DNA of 64,000 nucleotides from Akkermansia sp. (GCA_017435505.1 JAFSEZ010000023.1:1-64000), one strand, 5' to 3'. Positions 24,984 through 33,856 are shown, counted from the stretch's first letter. Notes: a model not told the origin generated them from the letters alone. Translations and numbers: made by a program.

Positions 24984-25391
24984 ATGAAAGTTATCACTAT
25001 CTATGGCAGCAAGAGCGACCTCCCTTTCATGGAGCCCGCGCGTACTTATTTTGCAGAAAACGGTGTTGAACACGAGGAAGTTATCTACTCTGCGCACCGC
25101 GATTTACCTGCCCTGATTGAATATTTGGCCGGGCTTGAAAAAGCCGGCACCAAGGCCGTGTTACTGTGCGTAGCAGGGCTTTCCGCAGCACTGCCGGGTG
25201 TTGTGGTAATGAACACCGAGCTGCCCGTCATCGGCGTGCCGGTACCCTGCGGACCGCTCAACGGGGTGGACGCTCTGCTGGCTATCTCCCAGCTGCCGGG
25301 CGGTGTACCCGCCACCACGGTGGGGCTGCACAAGAAGACCCCCATCAACGCCGCCATGGCGGCTCACCGCATCATCAAGCTTGCTCAATAA
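24984..25391 (+). CDS. purE: PurE-type N5-CAIR mutase / AIR carboxylase
   Basis: PurE makes CAIR in purine synthesis. The 135-residue product starts MKVITIYGSKSDLPFM and keeps the SAHR motif and the VIGVPV and QLPGGVPATTVG segments. The active-site loop that in class I enzymes reads GGAAHLPG is here GLSAALPG: the histidine is missing, and the loop looks more like the class II form (AGRSNALSG), which uses CO2 directly without PurK. No purK is seen. It is first in an eight-gene run, with pyrR five bases on. Confidence 0.88.
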   Translation: MKVITIYGSKSDLPFMEPARTYFAENGVEHEEVIYSAHRDLPALIEYLAGLEKAGTKAVLLCVAGLSAALPGVVVMNTELPVIGVPVPCGPLNGVDALLAISQLPGGVPATTVGLHKKTPINAAMAAHRIIKLAQ

Positions 25392-25396
25392 TCACC

Positions 25397-25903
25397 ATGC
25401 CCACCATCAGCAAAGATGCCATCCAAAGCGCCCTCTGCGATTGGGCCGGGCGCATCGCAGCCGGCACCACTGCCAATGAAAAATTGGCGGTGGTGGGGCT
25501 CATCAGCCATGGAGATGTGTTGGCCCGGAGGCTCGTATCTTTGCTACAGGAAGCAGGCGTGCAAGCTCTTTATGGGGCGCTGGATATCTCCCTGTATCGA
25601 GATGATTTTGACATGCTGAGCCACAAGCCCGCTTTGCGAGCTTCCTACCTTCCCTTTTCCACCGATGGGATGCGTGTGATACTGGTGGATGATGTGATAG
25701 ACACCGGGCGCACAGTGCGCGCTGCTCTCAATGCACTGTTTGAATATGGCCGTCCGGCTCGTGTGGAGCTATACGCATTGGTTGACCGCGGGGGACGCGA
25801 ACTCCCCATACACCCCGATGCCGCAGCTTTCACAACGCCTGTGGAGGCAAGTGTGAAGGTGCACCTGCATGAAATTGACGGCAAAGAAGATATTACCTAC
25901 TGA
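25397..25903 (+). CDS. pyrR: PyrR-type pyrimidine regulator / uracil phosphoribosyltransferase
   Basis: PyrR proteins have PRTase folds; in Firmicutes they control pyr mRNA by attenuation, and in others they act mainly as weak uracil phosphoribosyltransferases. The 168-residue product has the PRPP-binding motif VILVDDVIDTGRT, and YALVDRGGRELPI near the C-terminus. No pyr-type attenuator is visible, since the operon's leader is nearly absent, so an RNA-attenuation role is doubtful here. The order pyrR-pyrB-pyrC-like matches the pseudomonad pyrRBC' operon. Confidence 0.93.
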   Translation: MPTISKDAIQSALCDWAGRIAAGTTANEKLAVVGLISHGDVLARRLVSLLQEAGVQALYGALDISLYRDDFDMLSHKPALRASYLPFSTDGMRVILVDDVIDTGRTVRAALNALFEYGRPARVELYALVDRGGRELPIHPDAAAFTTPVEASVKVHLHEIDGKEDITY

Positions 25904-25914
25904 TTTTCAACACC

Positions 25915-26844
25915 ATGAAGCCAAGAAAAGATTTGCTCACCATAGGCGATTTGAGCGATGAGGATATCAACACCATCCTCGACAGCGCCACCGCCATGAA
26001 AGACATCTTTACCAAGAGCGTCAAAAAAGTACCGGCCCTCAAGGGCAAATCGGTACTGACGCTCTTCTACGAACCGAGCACACGGACACGCTCCTCGTTT
26101 GAAGTGGCAGCCCATCGTCTCTCGGCAGATGTGACTACTTTCACCGTCTCCACCTCCTCGGTGGTCAAAGGCGAGAGCGTGCACGATACGATAGACACCC
26201 TCATGAGCATGAAGATGGACTACATCATCGTGCGCCACAAAAACAGCGGCATCCCCGCAGTAATTGCCCGCCATTGCAAAGCCGCCGTCATCAATGCAGG
26301 TGACGGGGCACACGCGCACCCCAGCCAAGCCTTCCTGGATGCGTTCACCATCCGTGAAAAGTACGGAACCGTTGCCGGTAAACGCGTAGTGATTATCGGG
26401 GATATTTTGCACAGCCGCGTAGCACGCTCCACCAGCACCATTCTCAAGCGTTTGGGGGCAGAAGTAGCGTACATGGGGCCGGGGCCGCTGGTTCCCCCGC
26501 AAGCCTACACCGGCATACCACGTTTCACCAACTGGGATGATGTTTTTGAATGGAAGCCGGATGTTATCTACCTTCTGCGCGTACAAAATGAGCGAATCGA
26601 CACCCCTTTCTTCCCCGCAAAGGACTATCACCAAGCCTTCGGCGTGACAGATGAGCGTCTGCGCCGCATTGATGACCTCAATCTCTCTATCATGCACCCC
26701 GGCCCCGTCAACCGCGGAGTGGAGCTGTGCGATGCAGCCATGGACTACCGCAACTGTTTGGTGTGCAATCAAGTTGAAAACGGCATTGCTGCCCGCATGA
26801 GCATTCTCTATCACCTTACCCCCCAGACTCAGAACAATGACTAA
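25915..26844 (+). CDS. pyrB: Aspartate carbamoyltransferase catalytic subunit
   Basis: This enzyme condenses carbamoyl phosphate with aspartate, the committed step of pyrimidine synthesis. The 309-residue product has the carbamoyl-phosphate motif FYEPSTRTRSSFE, then GDGAHAHPSQAFLD, and the HPGPVNRG signature near the end. No regulatory pyrI subunit is present. It overlaps the next gene, a dead dihydroorotase homologue, by eight bases, fitting a class A type ATCase that needs a DHOase-like partner for assembly. Confidence 0.96.
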   Translation: MKPRKDLLTIGDLSDEDINTILDSATAMKDIFTKSVKKVPALKGKSVLTLFYEPSTRTRSSFEVAAHRLSADVTTFTVSTSSVVKGESVHDTIDTLMSMKMDYIIVRHKNSGIPAVIARHCKAAVINAGDGAHAHPSQAFLDAFTIREKYGTVAGKRVVIIGDILHSRVARSTSTILKRLGAEVAYMGPGPLVPPQAYTGIPRFTNWDDVFEWKPDVIYLLRVQNERIDTPFFPAKDYHQAFGVTDERLRRIDDLNLSIMHPGPVNRGVELCDAAMDYRNCLVCNQVENGIAARMSILYHLTPQTQNND

Positions 26845-28129
26845 TACCTACATCCGCAACGCCACTTGGGTTCTCGATGGCAAACAGTACGACTTCTGTC
26901 TGGGGCAAGATTCCGATGCTTACTGCGAGCTCAGCGGCATTTGCCTGCCCGGCATTGAGCGCATAGCCGCGGCAGGTGAATTGGAAATACCGGCCGTGGC
27001 ACCGCGCGTACACGATGCCACGGGCAAGATTCTCATGCCCGCACTCTTCGATATGCATGCCGGCATCGAAATTGAGGGACGCAGCAAGCGCGAATGTGTG
27101 AGCCGCGCCGGGCAAGCCGCTATTTCCGGCGGCGTATGGGGAATGCTGGTAATGCCCAGTGCCGGATTCTGTTTCGACAACGCCGCCACGCTGGATAGCT
27201 TTCACGATGCCGTAACGCAGCGCTCTGCCGCAGAAATGCTGACGGCCGGCTGCATCTCCCAAGGCATGCAGGGTGAGCAACAAGCACTCTACAACACGTT
27301 GGCGGCCCGCGGCGTAAGCATCCTGAGCGATGGAGAGAAAACTCCCGGTAGCCTCCTTATGCTGCACCGTGCCATGAAGTATGCATCGGAAATCGGCCTC
27401 ACCTTCGCTCTGCGCGGTGATGTACCCGCGCTGACAGCCAACACCTGCATCCAACCCGGCACAACTTCTTACAAACTTGGGCTGCACGGCACACCACCCT
27501 GCGCAGAAGAAATCGGCATCGACACAGCCTTGCGTCTCGCAGCAGATGCCGGAGCCAAAGTGCACGTGCAAACAGTGAGCACGGCGGGTGGGGTTGACAT
27601 CATACGCCGCGCCAAGGCTGCCGGACAGCCGGTCACGGCCGAAGTGGCGCTGCACCATCTCCTCTTTACCCATGAAAACGTAGGTGACTACGACACAACC
27701 TACAAGACCCTCCCCCCGCTGCGCGATGCCTCCGATTGCGAGGCTCTGTTGGAAGGTCTGCGTGATGGAACAATCGACTGCATCGTCACAAACCACACTC
27801 CCTGCACGCCCTTTGCGAAGAAGCAGGACTTCACCTCTGCACCGCAGGGCATGATTGTCCTGGATACCTTCCTGCAAGCCATCTACACCCATCTCATCAA
27901 ACCCGGCAAGCTGAGCTGGGCAGATGTGGTGCGCACCTGCTGCATCAACCCGGTCAACATCGCCACCCCCACCGATTTGGAGGAAGATGTGCCGACAGTG
28001 GCGCCGCTCCTGCTCTTCGACCCGGAAAGCAGCTTCACCGTGGGAGCAGATGCACTCCCCAGCGGCACGCTCAATACTCCCTTCCTCGGAACGCAGCTGC
28101 ATGGGCGCATTACGCTTCCTCTTCAATAA
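26837..28129 (+). CDS. pyrX: Inactive dihydroorotase homologue (PyrC'/PyrX type)
   Basis: The 430-residue product aligns along its length with type I dihydroorotases but has lost catalytic residues. The usual DxHxH metal motif reads LFDMHAG, with the second His absent; HICHVST-type reads VHVQTVST, with the second His absent; and the catalytic SDHAPHT-type motif reads TNHTPCT, with Asp changed to Asn. By analogy with the Pseudomonas pyrC' product it probably holds the ATCase together rather than hydrolysing dihydroorotate. A functional pyrC must be elsewhere. It overlaps pyrB by eight bases. Confidence 0.88.
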   Translation: MTNTYIRNATWVLDGKQYDFCLGQDSDAYCELSGICLPGIERIAAAGELEIPAVAPRVHDATGKILMPALFDMHAGIEIEGRSKRECVSRAGQAAISGGVWGMLVMPSAGFCFDNAATLDSFHDAVTQRSAAEMLTAGCISQGMQGEQQALYNTLAARGVSILSDGEKTPGSLLMLHRAMKYASEIGLTFALRGDVPALTANTCIQPGTTSYKLGLHGTPPCAEEIGIDTALRLAADAGAKVHVQTVSTAGGVDIIRRAKAAGQPVTAEVALHHLLFTHENVGDYDTTYKTLPPLRDASDCEALLEGLRDGTIDCIVTNHTPCTPFAKKQDFTSAPQGMIVLDTFLQAIYTHLIKPGKLSWADVVRTCCINPVNIATPTDLEEDVPTVAPLLLFDPESSFTVGADALPSGTLNTPFLGTQLHGRITLPLQ

Positions 28130-28153
28130 TCACCCCTTTCCCTTACACGCCGA

Positions 28154-29092
28154 ATGATCATTTACATTGTAAGCGATGGTAAACGAGGCCATCTTTCCCA
28201 AACACAAGGCTTGGCCAAGGCCCTGTTGGAGCGAGCTCGCGAGCAAAAACCTGAGCAAGAGCACGGGTACTACATGATTGATATCACCAACAAGAGCTGG
28301 TTTGGCAAATTCTTCTACAAAGGTAAGGAGTTGGCCTACCCCAAACCGGATTTGGTGCTCTGTGCAGGACACAGCACACATTTCGCGGCACTCAGCCTGG
28401 CTCGCCATAAAAAGTGCCTGTGCATGGTATGCATGAAGCCCAGTCTCCCCCTCAGCTCATTTGACCTGTGCATCATTCCCCGCCACGATTTGCCCGATGG
28501 AGAAAACACCAAAGGACATGTTTTCCAAACGGTCGGAGCTATCAATGCTATTCGCCCGGTCGAAGGAGTGGATAAAAAGGAAACGCTCATTCTCGTAGGG
28601 GGACCCAGCAAAGAGTTTATTTGGGATTCGGAATTTGTGCTTACCCAGCTCACCTCACTGGCTCGCCGCACCACTACTCCTATCGTGTTGACGACCTCTC
28701 GCCGCACTCCCCAGGATTTCGCGGCAGACGTATCAAATGCGTGCCCCAGCATGAAGGTGGAGCCGGTTGAAACAACAGGACCCACATGGGTGGCAGACCA
28801 CTTGGCTACAGCCAAGGAAGTATGGGTCACGCAAGACAGCGTTTCCATGGTCTACGAGGCTCTCTCCAGCGGTGCCCCGGTGGGAATCTTGGAACTGCCC
28901 CGCAAAAACCGTGATGCGCAGAAGTGCTCTCGCGTGGTGCGAGGTCTCAACATGCTTATAGAGGACGGCAGCGTGTGCACCTTCACCGAATGGGCCAAAA
29001 CGGGAGTCATCCCGCATTCAAAAAGCATCCTCAATGAAGCGGGGCGCGCGGCCGACTATATTCTCCAAAAATTCCCCAAACTACTGTCATGA
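28154..29092 (+). CDS. ELM1/GtrOC1-like family protein
   Basis: The 312-residue product begins MIIYIVSDGKRGHLSQTQGL and has segments such as GGPSKEF and VTQDSVSMVYEALSSGAPVG, in the pattern of the ELM1 (mitochondrial fission) family found in many bacteria next to lipid-A or glycan genes. These proteins look like GT-B glycosyltransferases; the biochemical role is unproven. It lies 24 bases after pyrX and overlaps the first glycosyltransferase by four bases, supporting a glycoconjugate role. Confidence 0.8.
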   Translation: MIIYIVSDGKRGHLSQTQGLAKALLERAREQKPEQEHGYYMIDITNKSWFGKFFYKGKELAYPKPDLVLCAGHSTHFAALSLARHKKCLCMVCMKPSLPLSSFDLCIIPRHDLPDGENTKGHVFQTVGAINAIRPVEGVDKKETLILVGGPSKEFIWDSEFVLTQLTSLARRTTTPIVLTTSRRTPQDFAADVSNACPSMKVEPVETTGPTWVADHLATAKEVWVTQDSVSMVYEALSSGAPVGILELPRKNRDAQKCSRVVRGLNMLIEDGSVCTFTEWAKTGVIPHSKSILNEAGRAADYILQKFPKLLS

Positions 29093-30204
29093 AAATTATG
29101 CATCTCCTTCCCTCGCTCTCTTCCGGCGGGGTTGAACAAGTCGTTCTGGAACTCTGCCAAGGGCTTTGTGCCCGGGGGGAGGAATGTGTCGTTGTTTCTG
29201 CCGGCGGTGGCATGGTCGAAGCAATTGAAAAAACCGGGGCTCGCCACATTGTGCTCCCCATCGGCAAAAAGAGTCTGCGTACTTTCCTCATGGTCGGCAA
29301 AATGGCGAGACTCATCAAACAGGAACGCCCGCATATTTTGCACCTGCACTCCCGCGTACCCGCATGGGTAGGGTACTTGGCATGCAAGAGAGTGCCACGC
29401 AAATACCGTCCGGCAGTCGTCACCACGTTCCACGGATTCCACTCTGTCAACTTCTATTCCGGCATCATGGCCAAGGGAGACAAGGTTGTGGCCGTTTCCA
29501 ACTGCATGCGCGACCATATTCTGAAACATTACCCGAACACAGATACCGCAGATATCTGCATCATCCCCAATTCCGTAGATACCGAGCAAAACTATTTCGG
29601 CTACACTCCCACAGAAGATTGGATGAAGAAATGGCGCAGCGACTACCCGGAACTGGAAGGCAAATACACCCTGTGCCTACCGGGACGCATCACCCGCATC
29701 AAGGGAGCACAACATCTTGTTCCCATCCTGTCGGGACTGCAAGCCAAGGGCATCCCGGCTCACGCTGTCATTGTGGGCGAGACCAAGAAAGGCAAAGAAG
29801 CATTGCGCCGGGAATTGCAAGACGCATTTGAGAAAGCCGGGCTTTCATCCAGCGTCACATGGACGGGACACCGACTTGATTTGCGGGACGTACTCTGCGC
29901 GTGCGATGTAACCCTTTCGCTCACGCTGCAACCGGAATCATTTGGCAAGACAACCTTGGAGGCATTGGCTCTGGGGCGTCCCGTAGCAGGATACGAGCAT
30001 GGTGGCGTAGGGGAACAGCTGGACGTGTTCCTACCGGCCGGGAAGTGTCCTACGAAGGATACCGATGCCATGGTAAACATCCTTGCTGACTGGTATAGAC
30101 AACGCCCCACGCCCAAGCACCCGCTGCCCTCGCCCTACAAGCGAGAAGATATGATTCAAGCTCACATGGAGCTATATCAATCTTTGCTTCTGCCCCAAGC
30201 ATGA
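29089..30204 (+). CDS. Glycosyltransferase family 4 protein
   Basis: The 371-residue product has a GT-B fold signature: MKIMHLLPSLSSGGVEQVV at the N-terminus and the EX7E motif in PESFGKTTLEALALGRPV near the C-terminus. It probably transfers a sugar from a nucleotide donor with retention, in envelope polysaccharide or lipopolysaccharide synthesis; donor and acceptor are unknown. The next gene is a paralogue with the same C-terminal block ALALGRPVAGYEHG. Stop and start codons overlap (ATGA) on both sides. Confidence 0.9.
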   Translation: MKIMHLLPSLSSGGVEQVVLELCQGLCARGEECVVVSAGGGMVEAIEKTGARHIVLPIGKKSLRTFLMVGKMARLIKQERPHILHLHSRVPAWVGYLACKRVPRKYRPAVVTTFHGFHSVNFYSGIMAKGDKVVAVSNCMRDHILKHYPNTDTADICIIPNSVDTEQNYFGYTPTEDWMKKWRSDYPELEGKYTLCLPGRITRIKGAQHLVPILSGLQAKGIPAHAVIVGETKKGKEALRRELQDAFEKAGLSSSVTWTGHRLDLRDVLCACDVTLSLTLQPESFGKTTLEALALGRPVAGYEHGGVGEQLDVFLPAGKCPTKDTDAMVNILADWYRQRPTPKHPLPSPYKREDMIQAHMELYQSLLLPQA

Positions 30205-31325
30205 AAATTCTGCACTTTTCGCCCTATCTGAAATCTGCCGGACTGAACAGGCTGGCAGCAGATTTGGCGTGTGCCTTGCAAGAATGCAACACCGAAAACC
30301 TGGTACTGGCACCTCCTTGTGAGCTGGTGAGTCGCATGCAAGAGCTCCATGTGCAACATGCCCGATGCAGCAAGCCCAATATCCTTACGGCCATTCGGGG
30401 AAAAAGCAAGCTCAAAGCGCTCATCCGCAACTTTGAACCGGACATCATCCAGGTGTATTCCCGCGAGGCTGCGTGGATTGCAGGTCTTTCGTGCCGCAGG
30501 ATGAAAAACAAGCCCCCCATTGTGGGGGTAATGACAGGCTACCCAGTCAAAGGCTTTGCCAATGTCGGGCTAAACTATTGCGATTGCTTCACGACAGTAT
30601 CCAAACATTTGCGCAATGTTCTGGGAGAACACAGTGAGCGTTTCCGCAAGCAGAAGCAACCTTGGGTCATCCCCTACGGAGTCAATCAGAATCAATGTTT
30701 TCCCGATTATAAGCCCTCCCAGAATTGGATGGAACAATGGAATCGTTCACATCCTGGCCGGGAAGATGCTTATACACTTTGCATCCCCGGTGGCATATCC
30801 CCCCTGCATGGATTAGATGATTTGGTACCCATCATGCAGCAACTGCTCAAAAACGGGCTTCCGGCGCATGCGTACATAGCCGGGGATGTGAGGTTGGCCA
30901 CGCCGGGATACGTTGAGCACCTGCGTAATCTCTTTTCTCAGGCACAAATTGAAAATCGCATCAGCTGGATAGGAGCCCGCACCGACATGAGAGATGTGAT
31001 GGCCATTTGCAATGTCACTCTTTCCCTTGCCCACGAACCGGCTACACATGATCATACCATTCTGGAAGCTCTGGCTTTGGGGCGACCTGTTGCAGGCTAC
31101 GAGCACGGAGCCGTGGGTGAGCTTCTTTCCTCTTTCCTTCCGGATGGCAAAATCCCCGCAGCGGATCCTGCAACCATGGCAGATGTGCTGACCCAATGGT
31201 ACACCTACCCGCCGGTCACCCCCGCTTCTATCCCCTACCCTTACCGCATAACTGATACTGCACGCAGCTACCGCGAGCTCTACCAATACATCACACAGCG
31301 TTCTTCCCCATTCAATGAACACTGA
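30201..31325 (+). CDS. Glycosyltransferase family 4 paralogue, altered EX7E motif
   Basis: The 374-residue product is a tandem paralogue of its upstream neighbour, sharing the GT-B layout, the N-terminal MKILHFSPYLKSAGLN and the C-terminal LEALALGRPVAGYEHG. Where the neighbour has ESFGKTTLE, this one has ATHDHTILE, so the first glutamate of the EX7E motif is lost. It may be an inactive or altered partner in a pair. It overlaps umuD by 11 bases. Confidence 0.88.
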   Translation: MKILHFSPYLKSAGLNRLAADLACALQECNTENLVLAPPCELVSRMQELHVQHARCSKPNILTAIRGKSKLKALIRNFEPDIIQVYSREAAWIAGLSCRRMKNKPPIVGVMTGYPVKGFANVGLNYCDCFTTVSKHLRNVLGEHSERFRKQKQPWVIPYGVNQNQCFPDYKPSQNWMEQWNRSHPGREDAYTLCIPGGISPLHGLDDLVPIMQQLLKNGLPAHAYIAGDVRLATPGYVEHLRNLFSQAQIENRISWIGARTDMRDVMAICNVTLSLAHEPATHDHTILEALALGRPVAGYEHGAVGELLSSFLPDGKIPAADPATMADVLTQWYTYPPVTPASIPYPYRITDTARSYRELYQYITQRSSPFNEH

Positions 31326-31731
31326 TAACAACGACCGAGCTGAAGTAGGGATGCCTTTCTTTGCTGATGAGGTAGCTGCAGGCTTCCCCTCACCCGCAGC
31401 GGGAGAGCTCAATGGCAGTTTAGATCTCAATGATTTATGCATTCGCCACCCGGCGGCCACCTACTTTATCCGTGCGCGGGGTGAAAGCATGGTTGATGCC
31501 GGTATTGCAGACGGCGATATCCTCGTGGTCGACCGCAGCCTCTCCCCCCGCAACGGCGACATCATCATCGCAGAGCTTGAAGGCGCGTTTACCGTTAAAT
31601 ACTACGAAAAAAATGCCACCGGCATTCGACTCGTCCCCGCCAATTCCCAATTTGCACCCATTGTCATCTCCCAAACAACCCAAGCAGCTTTCTTCGGTGT
31701 CGTGACGTGGGTCCTCAAATCCACCCGTTGA
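31315..31731 (+). CDS. umuD: UmuD-like S24 family autoprotease
   Basis: UmuD is an SOS protein that cleaves itself when bound to RecA filament and then partners a translesion polymerase. The 138-residue product has the cleavage region EVAAGFPSP (predicted cut between Ala and Gly), the catalytic serine in ARGESMVD and the catalytic lysine in AFTVKYY. The expected umuC does not follow; the downstream 289 bases are non-coding. No SOS box is apparent upstream, since the gene starts inside the glycosyltransferase gene, so control may come from the operon. Confidence 0.93.
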   Translation: MNTDNNDRAEVGMPFFADEVAAGFPSPAAGELNGSLDLNDLCIRHPAATYFIRARGESMVDAGIADGDILVVDRSLSPRNGDIIIAELEGAFTVKYYEKNATGIRLVPANSQFAPIVISQTTQAAFFGVVTWVLKSTR

Positions 31732-31747
31732 TCTCTTTCCCATGGTC

Positions 31748-31835
31748 AACGCATGAGGCGTGATGTGGCTTAAATAGCTGCTGGTGCTTGAATATCAATT
31801 GCAAAATTCATATTTCAAATTTCACATTGAAAAAG
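31748..31835 (+). repeat. Dispersed intergenic repeat, copy 1
   Basis: This segment matches 55044-55117: shared blocks are ACGCATGAGGCG, GATGTGG, TTAAATAGCT, TTGAATATCAATTGCAAA, and CATTGAAAAA, in the same order. Copy 1 has an extra 12-14 bases (TATTTCAAATTTCA) near its end. It is followed by a CCCCGCC/GGCGGGG hairpin at 31844-31862. No gene is present here. Confidence 0.85.
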
Positions 31836-31984
31836 CTTGCCGTCCCCGCCTTGAAGGCGGGGCGAGGCCAAAGTGTCGTTATTTCTTCGCTGCCAGTCAG
31901 CCAGCTCCGATAAATGATCAATTTGAAATCACGCAAAAGTGTCATCATCCTCATGCGTTTGCCCTGCTTTCTTTCCATGCTTAC

Positions 31985-32013
31985 TTGACAACATGCCCGC
32001 CTCGTGGTAGAGT
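31985..32013 (+). promoter_or_regulatory. Promoter of the acyl-ACP thioesterase gene
   Basis: TTGACA (31985-31990), 17 bases, TAGAGT (32008-32013), then seven bases and ATG; a leaderless transcript is predicted. Confidence 0.75.
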
Positions 32014-32020
32014 CAACTCT

Positions 32021-32743
32021 ATGGAGGACTTTACTCTTACCCACAAAATTGCCAGCTATGAGTGCAGCGCGGATTTACTGCTGAAACCGGAATGTTTTCT
32101 GCACATGTGCCAAGAAATGGCAGAAAGCCACGCCAGCACCCTTGATTTTGGTTATGATTGGGCCATACGCAGCGGTATTATCTGGGTAGAGTTGAGTGGT
32201 GATTTTGAATTCACCCGGCGCCCACGCTGGAAAGAAATCGTCACCCTGCGCACCAACACAGGCAAAGCCTCTCCCCTGCAAGCACACCGATTCGTAGAAA
32301 TGACCGATGCTGAGGGGAACGTACTGGCCAAAGCTGATTTATATTGGGCGCTCATCGATATCAACACCCGCCGCCTGGTTCCGCTGAAGCGGACCTCGCT
32401 CAATCTGGAAGAACTGAGTGAATCCATCATCCCCAACGCCATGCCGGACATGCCGGCAGACCGCCCGGAGCAAAGCGCTACGGCAAGTCTCATATCTTCC
32501 CGCCGCGACATTGACTTCAACGGCCACATCAACAACAGCGCCTACCTCATCTGGGCGCTTGATACGCTTCCTGCGGACATCACCCCCGCGGGGGAACCCG
32601 TGCGCATCCGTATCGCGTTCAAACACGAAAGCCACGCCAACCAACCCATCAGCATCGCTCATATCGTGAAAGGCAACCGCTCCACCCACAACCTTACGAG
32701 CGGAGAAGAAACGCGCGCGCTCATTGATATTCTCTGGGCATAA
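32021..32743 (+). CDS. Acyl-ACP thioesterase (FatA/FatB-like)
   Basis: This enzyme releases fatty acids from acyl carrier protein. The 240-residue product has two hot-dog domains; the first contains HKIASYECSAD and GIIWVELSGDFEF, the second has RRDIDFNGHINNSAYLIW with the conserved Asn-x-His motif of the family. The start MEDFTLTHKI is set by the promoter; upstream in-frame ATGs lie in the dispersed repeat region. A terminator follows, so the gene is monocistronic. Confidence 0.88.
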   Translation: MEDFTLTHKIASYECSADLLLKPECFLHMCQEMAESHASTLDFGYDWAIRSGIIWVELSGDFEFTRRPRWKEIVTLRTNTGKASPLQAHRFVEMTDAEGNVLAKADLYWALIDINTRRLVPLKRTSLNLEELSESIIPNAMPDMPADRPEQSATASLISSRRDIDFNGHINNSAYLIWALDTLPADITPAGEPVRIRIAFKHESHANQPISIAHIVKGNRSTHNLTSGEETRALIDILWA

Positions 32744-32761
32744 AACCTCTTTTATTTCCGA

Positions 32762-32797
32762 AAAAGCCACCCTCTATTTCCGCAGGGGGTGGCTTTT
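32762..32797 (+). terminator. Terminator after the thioesterase gene
   Basis: Arms AAAAGCCACCC (32762-32772) and GGGTGGCTTTT (32787-32797) form a hairpin with the T run in its arm. The next promoter begins immediately after. Confidence 0.75.
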
Positions 32798-32800
32798 GAC

Positions 32801-32829
32801 TTGCAAAGGTAGTGAGAGTCAGGTAGAGT
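32801..32829 (+). promoter_or_regulatory. Promoter of the UDP-glucuronate decarboxylase gene
   Basis: TTGCAA (32801-32806), 17 bases, TAGAGT (32824-32829), then seven bases (including GGAGG) and ATG. Confidence 0.7.
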
Positions 32830-32836
32830 CGGAGGC

Positions 32837-33784
32837 ATGAAAACAATACTCGTGACAGGTGGTAGTGGTTTTGTGGGCAGCAATTTGTGCTATCGATTGA
32901 TTGATGAAGGCCACCGCGTGATATGCTTGGACAACAACTACACGGGTTCCTTGGAAAATGTGGCGCCACTATTGGAAAATCCTCGTTTCAGCTTTGTGGA
33001 GCATGATGTCATCGAGCCCTATCATTGCCCGGAAAAGCTGGATCGTATCTACAACTTGGCTTGTCCGGCCTCCCCTCCCTTTTACCAAGGAAACAAATCC
33101 ATTTTCACCACAAAAACCTGCGTACTGGGTATTTTGAACATGTTGGAGCTCGCTAAACGAGATGGAGCACGCATCTTGCAGACCTCCACCTCCGAAGTGT
33201 ACGGCGAACCGCTGGTGCACCCGCAAATTGAAAGCTACCGTGGAAATGTGAACCCCATCGGTATCCGCGCTTGCTACGATGAAGGAAAACGCTGCGCAGA
33301 AAGCCTCATGTTTGACTACCACCGCCATGAGGGAGTAGATATACGCGTCATCCGCATCTTCAACACATATGGTCCCTATATGAACCCGGAAGATGGACGA
33401 GTCGTCTCCAACTTCATTTGCCAAGCTCTGCGCGGAGAAGACATCACCATCTACGGTGAGGGAGCACAGACCCGCTCTTTCCAATACGTGGATGACCTCA
33501 TTGAGGGCATGGTGCGCATGATGGAAAATGAACAGGGATTCACCGGGCCTGTCAATATCGGCAACCCCGGAGAGTTCACCATCCGCCAGCTGGCCGACAT
33601 GGTACTGCAGAAGATACCGACAAACAGCAAACTGGTGCAGCGTCCCTTACCTGCTGATGACCCCACCCAGCGGCGCCCCGATATCACTTTGGCCGGGGAG
33701 CAATTAGGCTGGGCTCCCACCATTGCCCTGAGCGAAGGGCTGGACAAAACCATAGCTTACTTCCGCGAAAAGCTGGGGCTGTGA
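32837..33784 (+). CDS. UDP-glucuronate decarboxylase (UDP-xylose synthase), SDR family
   Basis: The 315-residue product is an extended short-chain dehydrogenase with the NAD loop [12 protein letters not shown], the family-specific block [22 protein letters not shown], and [12 protein letters not shown], where YxxxK is catalytic. It closely matches UXS-type decarboxylases that turn UDP-glucuronate into UDP-xylose for capsule or LPS sugars. The next gene is unrelated and has its own promoter. Confidence 0.92.
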   Translation: MKTILVTGGSGFVGSNLCYRLIDEGHRVICLDNNYTGSLENVAPLLENPRFSFVEHDVIEPYHCPEKLDRIYNLACPASPPFYQGNKSIFTTKTCVLGILNMLELAKRDGARILQTSTSEVYGEPLVHPQIESYRGNVNPIGIRACYDEGKRCAESLMFDYHRHEGVDIRVIRIFNTYGPYMNPEDGRVVSNFICQALRGEDITIYGEGAQTRSFQYVDDLIEGMVRMMENEQGFTGPVNIGNPGEFTIRQLADMVLQKIPTNSKLVQRPLPADDPTQRRPDITLAGEQLGWAPTIALSEGLDKTIAYFREKLGL

Positions 33785-33827
33785 GGTGTGGAGAAACACA
33801 CCTCTGCGGAACAGTTATTCTATCATC

Positions 33828-33856
33828 TTGAATCCGGACAAGTTGGGAGCTACTGT
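33828..33856 (+). promoter_or_regulatory. Promoter of the Old-Yellow-Enzyme-like gene
   Basis: TTGAAT (33828-33833), 17 bases, TACTGT (33851-33856), ten bases, ATG at 33867. This fixes the start 81 bases inside the longer open frame. Confidence 0.65.
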
